NCBI RefSeq assembly: GCF_048270265.1
Contig: NZ_JBLWTD010000008.1
Location: 1 to 64,000, forward strand
Direction: 5' to 3'
Origin: Maricaulis sp048270265
GTDB lineage: Bacteria > Pseudomonadota > Alphaproteobacteria > Caulobacterales > Maricaulaceae
Length of the DNA stretch: 64,000 bases
The notes beneath the pieces are model-generated. The model was not told the DNA's origin. It was given only the letters and a program-made list of their open reading frames with translations, and did not search any database. A program made the translations under genes and the position numbers. Below are positions 53,328 through 61,692 of the stretch, one piece after another (position 1 is the stretch's first letter; the number at the start of each line of letters is the position of its first letter).

Positions 53328-53720
53328 CTATTTCTCCCGGTAAAGCGCACACAGCTTGTTGCCGTCCGGATCGCGGACATAGGAGAGGTGCATGGTGCCC
53401 ATGCTGGTGCTGCGTGGCCCCGGCGCGTCCTCGATCGAGGTGCCGCCATGGGCGACGCCGGCATCGTGGAAGGTCTTTACCTGTTCGGGGCTGCTGCACT
53501 TGAAGCCGATGGTGGCGCCATTGGCGTGGCAGGCCGGTTCGTCATTGATCGGCTCGGTGATGCCGAATGTATTGCCGTCATGGCGGTAGAAATAACGCAC
53601 ATGCCCGGTCGGCGCGACATTGCGCATGGCCTCGCCGGCGCCGAGTGTGGCGAGCACGGCGTCATAGAAAGTCTTTGATTTCTCGATGTCGTTGGCACCG
53701 ACCATGATGTGATTGAACAT
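53328..53720 (-). CDS. VOC family (glyoxalase/bleomycin-resistance-like) protein
   Basis: 130 residues, one VOC domain. MFNHIMVGANDIEKSKTFYD opens the fold, and GTMHLSYVRDPDGNKLCALY ends it with the family DPDGN. Metal ligands are probably the early His and the late Glu/His positions. GGAGGA precedes the ATG. Substrate unknown. Confidence 0.87.
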   Translation of the reverse strand: MFNHIMVGANDIEKSKTFYDAVLATLGAGEAMRNVAPTGHVRYFYRHDGNTFGITEPINDEPACHANGATIGFKCSSPEQVKTFHDAGVAHGGTSIEDAPGPRSTSMGTMHLSYVRDPDGNKLCALYREK

Positions 53721-53761
53721 ACTGATATTCCTCCCTGGATAGCACTCGTGTCGGGCCGGGG

Positions 53762-54610
53762 TCAGTCCCAGTCAAGCCCGATATCGAAATTCGGGGCCGA
53801 ATGGGTCAGTGCGCCGACCGAGATCACATCGACGCCCGTCGCCGCTATGGCCCCAACCGTGTCGAGATTGACCCCGCCGGAAGCCTCCAGCGTCACCCGG
53901 CCGCCCGCCCGGGCGACGGCGGCCTTGAGATCGGCCAGTGAGAAATTATCCAGCAGCACGCTCTCGGCGCCGGCCTCGATCGCTTCGGCGAGTTGGTCCA
54001 GCCGGTCGACCTCGACGGCAATGCGGGTCATGTGGCCGGCATGCTGGCGCGCAGCGCGCACGGCAGCACCGACACCGCCACAGACGGCGACATGATTATC
54101 CTTGATCAGGATGGCGTCATCGAGCCCGAAACGGTGCATGGCGCCGCCGCCGGCCTGGACGGCCTGGAGCTCAAAGGCGCGCAGGCCCGGCGTTGTCTTG
54201 CGGGTATGGGCGATGCGGGCCTTGGTGCCCGAGACGGCGTCGACATAAAGGCGGGTGAAGCTGGCGATGCCGCTCATCCGGCCCATGAAATTGAGCGCGA
54301 TGCGTTCCGCTGCCAGCAGGGCGCGGGCCTGGCCGTTGACGGTGGCGATGATATCGCCGGGCGCGACCGCATCACCATCGCCCATATGGCATTTGATGAG
54401 CGCGTCGGGATCCATCTGCCAGATCGCCTCAACGCCTGGCTGCAGGCCGCAAAGCACACCGCTGTCGCGGGCCTTGAAATAGAATTTCGCCTCTTCCCCG
54501 GCCGGGATGCAGGCCAGTGAGGTCAGGTCACCACGACCGCCCTGGTCTTCGGCCAGGGCACGGGTGACGGCATCCTTGACGAGAAAGTCGGGCTGGGGCG
54601 AGACGGGCAT
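53762..54610 (-). CDS. nadC: nicotinate-nucleotide pyrophosphorylase (quinolinate phosphoribosyltransferase)
   Basis: 282 residues. Makes NaMN from quinolinate and PRPP, the last step shared by the operon. Blocks: LAEDQGGRGDLTSLACIP, RIALNFMGRMSGIASFTRLY, RKTTPGLRAFELQAVQAGGG, MHRFGLDDAILIKDNH and VTLEASGGVNLDTV. ATG at 54610, eight bases beyond the nadB stop; the longer ORF is out. Confidence 0.96.
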   Translation of the reverse strand: MPVSPQPDFLVKDAVTRALAEDQGGRGDLTSLACIPAGEEAKFYFKARDSGVLCGLQPGVEAIWQMDPDALIKCHMGDGDAVAPGDIIATVNGQARALLAAERIALNFMGRMSGIASFTRLYVDAVSGTKARIAHTRKTTPGLRAFELQAVQAGGGAMHRFGLDDAILIKDNHVAVCGGVGAAVRAARQHAGHMTRIAVEVDRLDQLAEAIEAGAESVLLDNFSLADLKAAVARAGGRVTLEASGGVNLDTVGAIAATGVDVISVGALTHSAPNFDIGLDWD

Positions 54611-54618
54611 GGCGTGTC

Positions 54619-56157
54619 CTATTCGGCAGGCGCGGTGTGGGCCAGGGCGTGTGGCCGTGTGCCCGCCAGATCGGCCAGCGACAGGCGCGTATGCTGCGCG
54701 ATGGCATGGGCTTGCGGGAAGTCGGTGCGGAAATGCCCGCCGCGGCTTTCGGTGCGCGCGATCGCCCCGGCGGTGATGAAACGCGCCGCGACCAGCGCAT
54801 CGGCCTCGCCATGGCGCGCGATCATCGCCTCGATCAACGCACTCAGCTCGGCCAGCCCGGCGCCGGACCGCTCGACGCCGCAATAGCGGCTCATCGCCTG
54901 ACGCAGCCGCGTCAGCGCAAGCGGCGGCAGGGCCGGGGGAGTGTGGGCCGGTTTTACTGCTGGCGCGCGATCAGTGGCGCACAGTGATGCGTCCGTCAGC
55001 ACCTTCGCGACCCTTGCTGCGCTCACCAGACCTTCGGCCAGGGAATTGGAGGCGAGACGGTTGGCGCCGTGCAGTCCGGTCGAGGCGCATTCGCCGATCG
55101 CCCACAGGCCCGGCACGGAGGTTTGTCCATCAATATCCGCCGCCACACCGCCCATGTGATAATGGGCCGTCGGGGCGACCGGGATGGGCTCCACGCGCGG
55201 ATCGATCCCGGCGCTCATACAGGCAGCAAATACGGCCGGGAAATGTACAGGGAAGGTATCACCAATGGCACACCTGCAGTCCAGGAAAGCACCCTTGCCG
55301 CCAAGGTTATGACGATGAACGGCACGGGCCACGACATCGCGCGGCGCCAGTTCGGCATCCCTATGAATTGCCTTCATGAATCGGTGGCCGGACTGGTCAA
55401 TCAGCACCGCGCCCTCGCCGCGCAGGGCCTCGGTGCACAACGGCGCCGGATCAAGGCCGGCATTGAGGGCGGTCGGGTGAAACTGAATGAATTCAGGGTC
55501 CTGGATCACAGCGCCCAGCCGCGCCGCCATCGCCATCGCCTGGCCCTGGGCGCCGGCCGGCGTTGTCGTCAGGGCAAACAGGCCGCCAGCCCCGCCCATG
55601 GCGAGAATGGTTTCATCGGCGAGGATGGTGTGAATCTCACCCTCGGGGTCGCGCGCAAACGCCCCGGCGCAATCGCCCTTATCCCCGGGTATCAGCGCCG
55701 CGGCCGCCCAGCCATCGCGGATCTCGACATGGTCGGCAGCGCGCACGGCCGCGATCAGCGTCTGCATGATCGCCGCACCGGCGCCGTCACCGGTCACCCG
55801 GGCAACGCGGTGGCGCGAATGGGCGGCTTCGCGGGAGAGGGACCAGGCCTCGCCCTCGCGCTCGAAAGGGGCCCCGATGGCTGCGAGCTCGCGCACCTGC
55901 TCGGCAGCGCCCGCAGCCAGCGCATGAGCGGCCTCGGTATCGACCAGACCGGCGCCGGCCTCGATCGTGTCGCGGGCATGCAAAGCGGGTGTGTCGTCCT
56001 CGGCGAGGGCTGCAGAAACACCGCCCTGGGCCCAGCCCGAGGCCGCGCCTTCACCGAGCGGCGAGCCCGTCAGCAGGATCACCCGGCGCGGTGCCAGCTT
56101 GAGTGCGGCCCAGAGCCCGGCAATGCCGGCACCGATAATGAGGACGGGGCGAGTCAT
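54619..56157 (-). CDS. nadB: L-aspartate oxidase
   Basis: 512 residues. Oxidises L-aspartate to iminoaspartate with FAD. N-terminal FAD motif VLIIGAGIAGLWAALKLAP (5-23), then GSPLGEGAASGWAQGGVSAA, HPTALNAGLDPAPL-type substrate loop and TAHYHMGGVAADIDGQTSVP. Middle gene of nadABC, beginning 3 nt after the nadA stop. Confidence 0.96.
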   Translation of the reverse strand: MTRPVLIIGAGIAGLWAALKLAPRRVILLTGSPLGEGAASGWAQGGVSAALAEDDTPALHARDTIEAGAGLVDTEAAHALAAGAAEQVRELAAIGAPFEREGEAWSLSREAAHSRHRVARVTGDGAGAAIMQTLIAAVRAADHVEIRDGWAAAALIPGDKGDCAGAFARDPEGEIHTILADETILAMGGAGGLFALTTTPAGAQGQAMAMAARLGAVIQDPEFIQFHPTALNAGLDPAPLCTEALRGEGAVLIDQSGHRFMKAIHRDAELAPRDVVARAVHRHNLGGKGAFLDCRCAIGDTFPVHFPAVFAACMSAGIDPRVEPIPVAPTAHYHMGGVAADIDGQTSVPGLWAIGECASTGLHGANRLASNSLAEGLVSAARVAKVLTDASLCATDRAPAVKPAHTPPALPPLALTRLRQAMSRYCGVERSGAGLAELSALIEAMIARHGEADALVAARFITAGAIARTESRGGHFRTDFPQAHAIAQHTRLSLADLAGTRPHALAHTAPAE

Positions 56158-56160
56158 GAT

Positions 56161-57300
56161 CTAGACCGAGACAATCTCGACGAATTTTTCCTGCTTGGCC
56201 GGATCGAAATGCGCCGGGGTTTTCGGGGATGGCAGATCGAGCATGGCCTGGACCGAGGCGCGGGCGCGGATGGCCACGTCCTCGTCGACAATCACTTCAT
56301 GCTGTTCCAGACGCAGGGCGTCATAGATGTTTTCCAGCGTGATCCGCTTCATGTGCGGGCACAGATTGCACGGCCGGATGAATTCGATTTCCGGCACGTC
56401 GATGGCAACATTGTCGGACATCGAACATTCGGTGAGCAGGACGGCCTGTTTGGCGCCGCTCTTCCTGGCCCAATCGGCCATCGCTGCAGTCGAGCCGGCG
56501 AAATCGGCGGCCTGGACCACTTCCAGCGGGCTTTCCGGATGGGTGATGATGACGATGCCCGGATGGGCGTCGCGCAGATCCTGCACATCCTCGGCGGTGA
56601 ATTTCTCATGCACTTCGCACGAGCCCTTCCAGGTCAGGATGCGGATATCGGTCTGGGCCGCGACATTCTTGGCCAGATACTCGTCGGGCAGCAGAATCAC
56701 CGTGTCGGAGCCGAGGCTCTCGACCACCTGGACGGCGTTCGACGAGGTGCAGCAGATATCGCACTCGGCCTTCACTTCGGCGGAGGTGTTGACATAGGTG
56801 ACGATCGGCACGCCCGGATAGGCGGCGCGGATCCGGCGTACATCCTCGCCGGTAATCGAGGCGGCCAGCGAACAGCCGGCGCGGGTATCGGGGATGAGCA
56901 CCGTCTTGTTCGGCGCCATGATCTTGGCGGTCTCGGCCATGAAGTGGACGCCGGCCTGGACGATGATCTCAGCATCGCTGGTCGCGGCCATGCGGGCCAG
57001 GGCCAGGCTGTCGCCCATCAGATCGCCGACGCAATGGAAGATGTCGGCGGTCATGTAGTTATGCGCCAGGATGACGGCATTCTTCTCTTTTTTCAGCTGG
57101 TTGATCGCATGGATCAGCGGTGCCTTGGCCGGCCATTCCAGCGGCGAGATGAAGTCTTTCACCTTCTCATAGAGATGATCCGTCGCCGCCTTGACCTCGT
57201 CCGTATAGGGCAGGGCCGGTGCGTTGGTCGTCGCCGGGGTGAAGCCATCACTGCCGGTCTGGCGGTTGCGGCTTTGGGTGAAATCGAGAATTTCCATCAT
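56161..57300 (-). CDS. nadA: quinolinate synthase
   Basis: About 379 residues. Condenses iminoaspartate and dihydroxyacetone phosphate to quinolinate using a [4Fe-4S] cluster. Candidate ligands are in AGCSLAAS (C143), KAECDICCTSSNA and CNLCPHMKRITLE. VILAHNYMTADIFHCVGDLM and GVHFMAETAKIM are family blocks. Three consecutive starts occur (GTG 57303, ATG 57300, ATG 57297); ATG 57300 is preferred. Three operator-like palindromes lie upstream. Confidence 0.95.
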   Translation of the reverse strand: MMEILDFTQSRNRQTGSDGFTPATTNAPALPYTDEVKAATDHLYEKVKDFISPLEWPAKAPLIHAINQLKKEKNAVILAHNYMTADIFHCVGDLMGDSLALARMAATSDAEIIVQAGVHFMAETAKIMAPNKTVLIPDTRAGCSLAASITGEDVRRIRAAYPGVPIVTYVNTSAEVKAECDICCTSSNAVQVVESLGSDTVILLPDEYLAKNVAAQTDIRILTWKGSCEVHEKFTAEDVQDLRDAHPGIVIITHPESPLEVVQAADFAGSTAAMADWARKSGAKQAVLLTECSMSDNVAIDVPEIEFIRPCNLCPHMKRITLENIYDALRLEQHEVIVDEDVAIRARASVQAMLDLPSPKTPAHFDPAKQEKFVEIVSV

Positions 57301-57303
57301 CAC

Positions 57304-57338
57304 TCACTTTTGCTCGAATTGAGCATTACATAGACCTG
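57304..57338. repeat. direct repeat 1 containing operator 1
   Basis: A 35-nt segment immediately upstream of nadA that recurs at 57366-57401. Shared parts are TCAC, TTTTGCTCGAATTGAGC and the closing CCTG; only the middle of the tail differs. Confidence 0.8.
57311..57325. promoter_or_regulatory. nad operator 1 (TGCTC-N5-GAGCA)
   Basis: TGCTCGAATTGAGCA, perfect 5-bp arms, eight bases upstream of the nadA start codons. Together with the two further copies this is the likely binding site of the NadQ-type regulator. Confidence 0.7.
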
Positions 57339-57365
57339 AAAAAGGGCGCTCCCGATATTCTGAAA

Positions 57366-57401
57366 TCACCTTTTGCTCGAATTGAGCCTATCTATGTCCT
57401 G
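57366..57401. repeat. direct repeat 2 containing operator 2
   Basis: Second copy of the 35-nt block, about 63 nt (six helical turns) from the first. Confidence 0.8.
57374..57388. promoter_or_regulatory. nad operator 2 (TGCTC-N5-GAGCC)
   Basis: TGCTCGAATTGAGCC, identical to operator 1 except the last base. Confidence 0.65.
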
Positions 57402-57407
57402 TTTATA

Positions 57408-57422
57408 TGCTCACGGTGAGCA
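57408..57422. promoter_or_regulatory. nad operator 3 (TGCTCACGGTGAGCA)
   Basis: A perfect palindrome with the same outer arms but a different centre, 34 nt from operator 2. The best-symmetric of the three and the one nearest the upstream small gene. Confidence 0.65.
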
Positions 57423-57462
57423 CATGGCAAGGGAGGATGCGCCAGGGACGGGATGAATGCGG

Positions 57463-57783
57463 CTAGTCCGGCTCCGCAGGAGCGTCGCCCTCCACCTCAA
57501 GCATCTCGACCCCTTGGGTGGTTGTCGCCTGCAGCACGGTGTTGGCATTCTGCTGGGCGGACGTTGCATTGTGCGCGGCATTGGCCAGGGCCTGGTCGGT
57601 CTCCTGATAGAGATTGCCCATCGCGTCCGCAGGTGCATCACCGAGGACTTCGACATTCGGCTGCGTGACGGAATCGGTGACCTGTGGATTGACCTGTTGA
57701 TTGTTGGGGGTCTGTGACCAGGCCGAAGCGCTGGCGCCCGCCACAAGGATAAAGCTGGATGCAATCAGATGAGTCGCGCGCAT
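57463..57783 (-). CDS. exported hypothetical protein
   Basis: 106 residues with a signal peptide (about 1-23, ending GASASAWS). The mature part is Gln/Asn/Ala/Thr-rich (QTPNNQQVNPQVTDSV, NAAHNATSAQQNANTV) and acidic at the end. Not recognised. It lies between nadA's operators and the RluA gene on the same strand. Confidence 0.7.
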   Translation of the reverse strand: MRATHLIASSFILVAGASASAWSQTPNNQQVNPQVTDSVTQPNVEVLGDAPADAMGNLYQETDQALANAAHNATSAQQNANTVLQATTTQGVEMLEVEGDAPAEPD

Positions 57784-57861
57784 GAAGGTCTCCTGTTCGG
57801 TTTCCGGCGAGCATGGATGGCGGGGCTTGCGATTGGATTAATGGCGCATCGCCGGGCCAGA

Positions 57862-58536
57862 TCAGAAGGGCGCCGGACTTTCAAAGCGCACGGGCGCGCC
57901 GCCATCGGGATGCCGGAATTCCAGCGTTTCCGCGTGCAGGCAAAGCCGGTCGCTGGCGGCGAGGGCATCTTCCGGGGCATAGAGATTATCGCCGAGGATC
58001 GGATGCCCGAGCCAGGCCAGGTGGACCCGCAACTGGTGGGTCCGACCGGTCAGCGGCGTCAGGCGCAGGCGCGAGTGGTCGGCCGCCGTCTCCAGCACCT
58101 GCCAGTCGGTGATGGCCGTGCGGCCATCAACGGGATCGACATGCTGTTTCGGCCGGTTGGGCCAGTCCGACTTCATCGGCTGGTCGATGCGGCCGGTGGC
58201 CTGCGCCATCTGCCCCTGGACGATGGCGATATAGGCTTTGCGCGTCAGGCGTTTTTCAAACTGCTTGCCGATATGGGCATGGGCCCGCGCATTGAGCGCC
58301 AGCACGATCAGTCCGGATGTGTCCATATCGAGCCGGTGGATCATCGTCGCGGTCGGGAATTGCGCTCTGACCCGCGCTTCAAGGCAATCGGCGAGCTCCG
58401 GCGTATTGCCGGCCACCGTCAAAAGCCCGGCCGACTTGTCCAGCACCAGGATATGGTCATCGGCATGCACAATGGGCAAGGGACCCGCCGGTGGCGGCGC
58501 ATAGGTGAAGGGGCGAGGCTTGTCGGGGGCAGACAC
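57862..58536 (-). CDS. RluA family pseudouridine synthase
   Basis: 224 residues. The catalytic Asp is in HRLDMDTSGL; RTHQLRVHLAWLGHPILGD and RKAYIAIVQG are also family blocks. It pseudouridylates 23S rRNA or tRNA. The start is GTG at 58536, only 2 nt after the NadQ stop, so it is translationally coupled to the regulator gene. No S4 domain. Confidence 0.93.
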   Translation of the reverse strand: MSAPDKPRPFTYAPPPAGPLPIVHADDHILVLDKSAGLLTVAGNTPELADCLEARVRAQFPTATMIHRLDMDTSGLIVLALNARAHAHIGKQFEKRLTRKAYIAIVQGQMAQATGRIDQPMKSDWPNRPKQHVDPVDGRTAITDWQVLETAADHSRLRLTPLTGRTHQLRVHLAWLGHPILGDNLYAPEDALAASDRLCLHAETLEFRHPDGGAPVRFESPAPF

Positions 58537-58538
58537 GC

Positions 58539-59501
58539 CTAGAGCCGCGGCGTCGCAAGACCCAGCGAGGGCAGGCCAGCCAGGGCTTCGCGGCGATAGC
58601 GGAAGAGTTCGGCCGGACGGCCCCCGGTCATGGCTTCCATCTTGCCGGTGCCTTCAACAAAGCCGGTACGGTCGAGGGCGCGGCGGAAATTCTGCTTGTG
58701 CAGGCGATAGCCGACAATGCCTTCAACGACCTGTTGCAGCGCCGAGAGGGTGAAGAGATCCGGCATCAGCTCGAACACGATCGGGCGATATCGCACCTTG
58801 CCGCGCAGGCGGATAATGGCGGTCGCGAGGATGCGGCGATGGTCGGACGCCATGGCCTGGCCGAGCTTGGGGCCGGGTGGCGGGCGGTCGATCTGGCCAT
58901 CCCGGGCGGCTTCATCGACCAGGCCGGCCTCGTAGAGCAGTTCGAAACGGTCCAGCGCGTGCTGTTCATTCCAGTTGGCACCATCGAGACCGAAAGCCTG
59001 TTTCACACGATCATGGCGCGAGGCGCGGCCACCGGGGGCTCCGGCCTCATCGGCCCAGGCTTTCAGGCGCGGCACAATGTCGGCATCGATCATGTCCGGC
59101 TTGCCGGCGCGCCAGTCTTCCCAGGGAAAGAAGCTGTACCAGCCGCGCCACTGGCCACCACCCTCGGGCGGCGGTGCCGCCACCGGGGTCAGGCCGAGAT
59201 AGCCGATCGAGATGATGCGCGAATCCTCCAGTCCCGACATCGCCGCAACGGGCGCCTCGCGGCCGCGATCACCAAAGGTGTAGAGTTGTTCGACATAGCC
59301 GAGCTGGAAACGTGCCTGTTCGGCGACCCAGCGCCGCAGGCCGATCTCGAAGGTGCGGTGTTCGGACGGATTGAACGGCCCGAAGGGCAGGGCGACATCG
59401 CTGCCCGGATGCGGAACGATCAGCACTTGCGGCTGTTCGGTATCGGCGGCGAGGATCACCGCATTGAGGCCGACGACGATGGATTGTCCGGCCGTCGGCA
59501 T
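58539..59501 (-). CDS. nadQ: NadQ-like NAD-biosynthesis regulator (Nudix-like + winged helix)
   Basis: 320 residues. The N-terminal half is a Nudix-fold domain without an intact catalytic box (EIGLRRWVAEQARFQLGYV in place of RE-x2-EE). The C-terminal part, LFTLSALQQVVEGIVGYRLH then KQNFRRALDRTGFVEGTG, is the winged helix of NrtR/NadQ repressors. COG4111/NadQ is an NAD-metabolism regulator family in alphaproteobacteria. Its ATG overlaps the HD-gene stop by one base. The proposed targets are the three sites before nadA. Confidence 0.78.
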   Translation of the reverse strand: MPTAGQSIVVGLNAVILAADTEQPQVLIVPHPGSDVALPFGPFNPSEHRTFEIGLRRWVAEQARFQLGYVEQLYTFGDRGREAPVAAMSGLEDSRIISIGYLGLTPVAAPPPEGGGQWRGWYSFFPWEDWRAGKPDMIDADIVPRLKAWADEAGAPGGRASRHDRVKQAFGLDGANWNEQHALDRFELLYEAGLVDEAARDGQIDRPPPGPKLGQAMASDHRRILATAIIRLRGKVRYRPIVFELMPDLFTLSALQQVVEGIVGYRLHKQNFRRALDRTGFVEGTGKMEAMTGGRPAELFRYRREALAGLPSLGLATPRL

Positions 59502-60118
59502 CAGCGCGTCTCGAGCTGCGACAGCACGGCCTCGAACCGGTCGAGGAAGAGGATCTGGGCCTGTTTGACGGGCAGGGGTTTGATGGCGATCTCCAGGTCT
59601 TGCGGCGGACGGCCAAAGAATTTCACGGATTCCTCGTGCGAGAAACCGGCAATCTGGGTCGCCTCGAAATAGGCGCAGATCACGTCGCAGCGCTTGATCT
59701 TGCGCTTGACCTCTTTCGGCGTCTTTGGCGGCAGGCCAAAGCGCAGATGGATCGCCGCTTCCAGCCGGTCCTCGAAATCGCGATAATTGACGCCCAGCGC
59801 CGCCTTGAACGGGCTGATCATGTCGCCGATCACATATTCCGGACTGTCATGCAGCAGGGCGGCGAGGCGCCATTTGGCGTCGGTGCCGGGATAGAGATGG
59901 TCGAGAATGTCGAGCACGACGACGGAGTGCTCGGCGACGGAAAAGGCGTGGTCACCCATCGTCTGCCCATTCCAGCGCGCCACCCGGGCCAGGCCATGGG
60001 CAATATCCTCGATCTCGACATCGAAGGGCGAGGGCTCGAGCAGATCCAGACGGCGGCCGGAGATCATTCTCTGCCAGGCGCGCGGTGCGTCTTTCTTGCG
60101 TCTTGTCGGTGCGGGCAT
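59501..60118 (-). CDS. HD-domain hydrolase, YfbR-like
   Basis: 205 residues. HD motif: GDHAFSVAEHSVVVL then AALLHDSPEYVIGDM, the H...HD...D pattern of YfbR-type 5'-nucleotidases. Probably splits a nucleoside monophosphate. TGATG overlap with nadQ and near-overlap with RluA suggest an operon HD-nadQ-rluA. ATG at 60118; the upstream extension in the divergent gap is not used. Confidence 0.86.
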   Translation of the reverse strand: MPAPTRRKKDAPRAWQRMISGRRLDLLEPSPFDVEIEDIAHGLARVARWNGQTMGDHAFSVAEHSVVVLDILDHLYPGTDAKWRLAALLHDSPEYVIGDMISPFKAALGVNYRDFEDRLEAAIHLRFGLPPKTPKEVKRKIKRCDVICAYFEATQIAGFSHEESVKFFGRPPQDLEIAIKPLPVKQAQILFLDRFEAVLSQLETR

Positions 60119-60235
60119 GGCGCGGGCCTCTTCTTTCGGCGGTTGGCGGAAATAGCAGACCGGCCAGGGCTTCGCCACTGCCCGCCGGCTTTCGTCCACA
60201 GTTGTCTGCGCCGCCATGCCGCAGCACGAGCTCTG

Positions 60236-60264
60236 TTGCGCATTGCTACCCGGCCCCATACAAA
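60236..60264 (+). promoter_or_regulatory. possible sigma-70-type promoter
   Basis: TTGCGC, 17 bases, TACAAA, about 34 nt before the next ATG. Weak -10. Confidence 0.3.
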
Positions 60265-60298
60265 TTGAACGGCTAACCAATTACTTCGGGAGAATTTG

Positions 60299-60673
60299 AT
60301 GTCGCTTACACGTGTTGTCATGCGCCTTGGCCGCAATCCGGATGCCGGTTTCCCGGAGGGGGATGATCATCACGGCTATGTCGTCATCGCCCCGCTGGAC
60401 AAGGACGGCAAGCTCGATGTCGAGCTCTGGCGCGCCAACAAGGAAAAATGCACCGTCGACCGCTTCTCGCCCGACGATAGCGAGAAGGCCGATGGCTGGC
60501 TCTCCCACCGGGGATCGCGCTGGTTCTTCCGCTATGACGAGGAAGAGGAAGGTCCGGACGAGCCCGTCTATCGCCTTGGCGAGCACATGATGCGGCTCGG
60601 CGATTATCTCACCATCCACGAAGCCGATGGCGATGATCTGACCTACAAGATTACTGAAACGACGCCGCTCTAG
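60299..60673 (+). CDS. hypothetical protein
   Basis: 124 residues, very acidic in the middle (FRYDEEEEGPDEPVYRLG), no signal or membrane helix. MSLTRVVMRLGRNPDAGFPE starts it and DYLTIHEADGDDLTYKITE ends it. Not recognised but well formed. Its stop overlaps the convergent lipoprotein gene by 4 nt. Confidence 0.72.
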   Translation: MSLTRVVMRLGRNPDAGFPEGDDHHGYVVIAPLDKDGKLDVELWRANKEKCTVDRFSPDDSEKADGWLSHRGSRWFFRYDEEEEGPDEPVYRLGEHMMRLGDYLTIHEADGDDLTYKITETTPL

Positions 60674-61692
60674 TCAGCGACGACAAACGCGATGCGGTCG
60701 GCCTCCGGGCTGACCGCAATGCGATTGACATCGGCCAGGCCGAGCGCGGCCAGGTCGGCGATCTCGGTCCAGGCCGGGGATAGCGATGCGGCAGCGAAAT
60801 CGCCCGACACCGTTCCATAATACAGCGTGCCGCCGGCGGCCGAGAAGAAGCCGTCAAAGGCGAACATGCCCGTAAGCGGGCTGGTGATGCGCGCGAAATC
60901 CTGGGACTGGCCGGGCAGGTCGAAACCGTCGCGCAGTGCGCCGGTGGCGAAGTCGAGCCGGTGGACGGCGGCGCCGCCATCGGGACGTGCCAGCGTGACC
61001 CAGGCGCCATCCCCGCCGAGGTTTCGGGCCATGGACCGACCGGGATTGTCGGCGACAAATTGCGGCATTTCCGGCTCGGCCGAGCGATCAATCAGCTGCA
61101 GCGTATTGCTGGTTTCGCCCAGAGCGAAGGTCACGACATGGCGCATATCGCCGCTGAACAGGTAATAGCCGACCGGCGCCAGTTCCTCGGCCGCATAACG
61201 GTCTGAATTGTCCGCATGGGCGAGATAGGCATTGCCGGCATAACCGCCCGGAGGCTGGTAGATATAGGCCAGTTCCGCCTCGCCCGGCGGCACGCGCGGC
61301 GAATATTCGCTCTCATCGGGCGTACGGGTGACGGGCCGGGTTTCGCCACTGGCCAGGTCGAGCCGCCAGATATCGGTCTCGCCGCTGTCGTCGCCGGCGG
61401 TATAGAGCAGGCCGCTGCCATCGGGCGTGAAGGATGGCTGGTTGTCATAGCCGGGCCGGACCACCCCGCCCATTGGCGCGCCGATCACGGGCTGGCCATT
61501 CACCCAGTCGAGCGCGAAGATGCGAATATCCGTGCCGGGCAGGCCGGTCTCTTCTGCGTTGGCGTCATCCGTATCCACTGCCGGTTCGGCGGCTGGAATG
61601 ATCGCCGCTTCCGTGTCGGCCGGTGTCTGTGTTTCAGGCGGCGAGCAGGCCATCAGCCCGGCTGCGGCAGCAAGGGCGAGATAGCGTTGCAT
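60670..61692 (-). CDS. lipoprotein with TolB/WD40-like repeats
   Basis: 340 residues. Lipobox L-M-A-C at 13-16 (MQRYLALAAAAGLMACS) marks a lipoprotein processed by Lgt. An acidic linker follows, then repeats such as SFTPDGSGLLYTAGDDSGET, DIWRLDLASGETRPVTR and NRIAVSPEADRIAFVV, typical of beta-propeller PD40 motifs. Role unknown, perhaps envelope binding. ATG at 61692 overlaps the KAS III stop by one base (TGATG). Confidence 0.82.
   Translation of the reverse strand: MQRYLALAAAAGLMACSPPETQTPADTEAAIIPAAEPAVDTDDANAEETGLPGTDIRIFALDWVNGQPVIGAPMGGVVRPGYDNQPSFTPDGSGLLYTAGDDSGETDIWRLDLASGETRPVTRTPDESEYSPRVPPGEAELAYIYQPPGGYAGNAYLAHADNSDRYAAEELAPVGYYLFSGDMRHVVTFALGETSNTLQLIDRSAEPEMPQFVADNPGRSMARNLGGDGAWVTLARPDGGAAVHRLDFATGALRDGFDLPGQSQDFARITSPLTGMFAFDGFFSAAGGTLYYGTVSGDFAAASLSPAWTEIADLAALGLADVNRIAVSPEADRIAFVVAD

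Noticed and set aside
55069..57333. 754-residue plus-strand ORF across nadB and nadA
   Set aside because: Antisense shadow; long opposite-strand ORFs are expected in GC-rich DNA.
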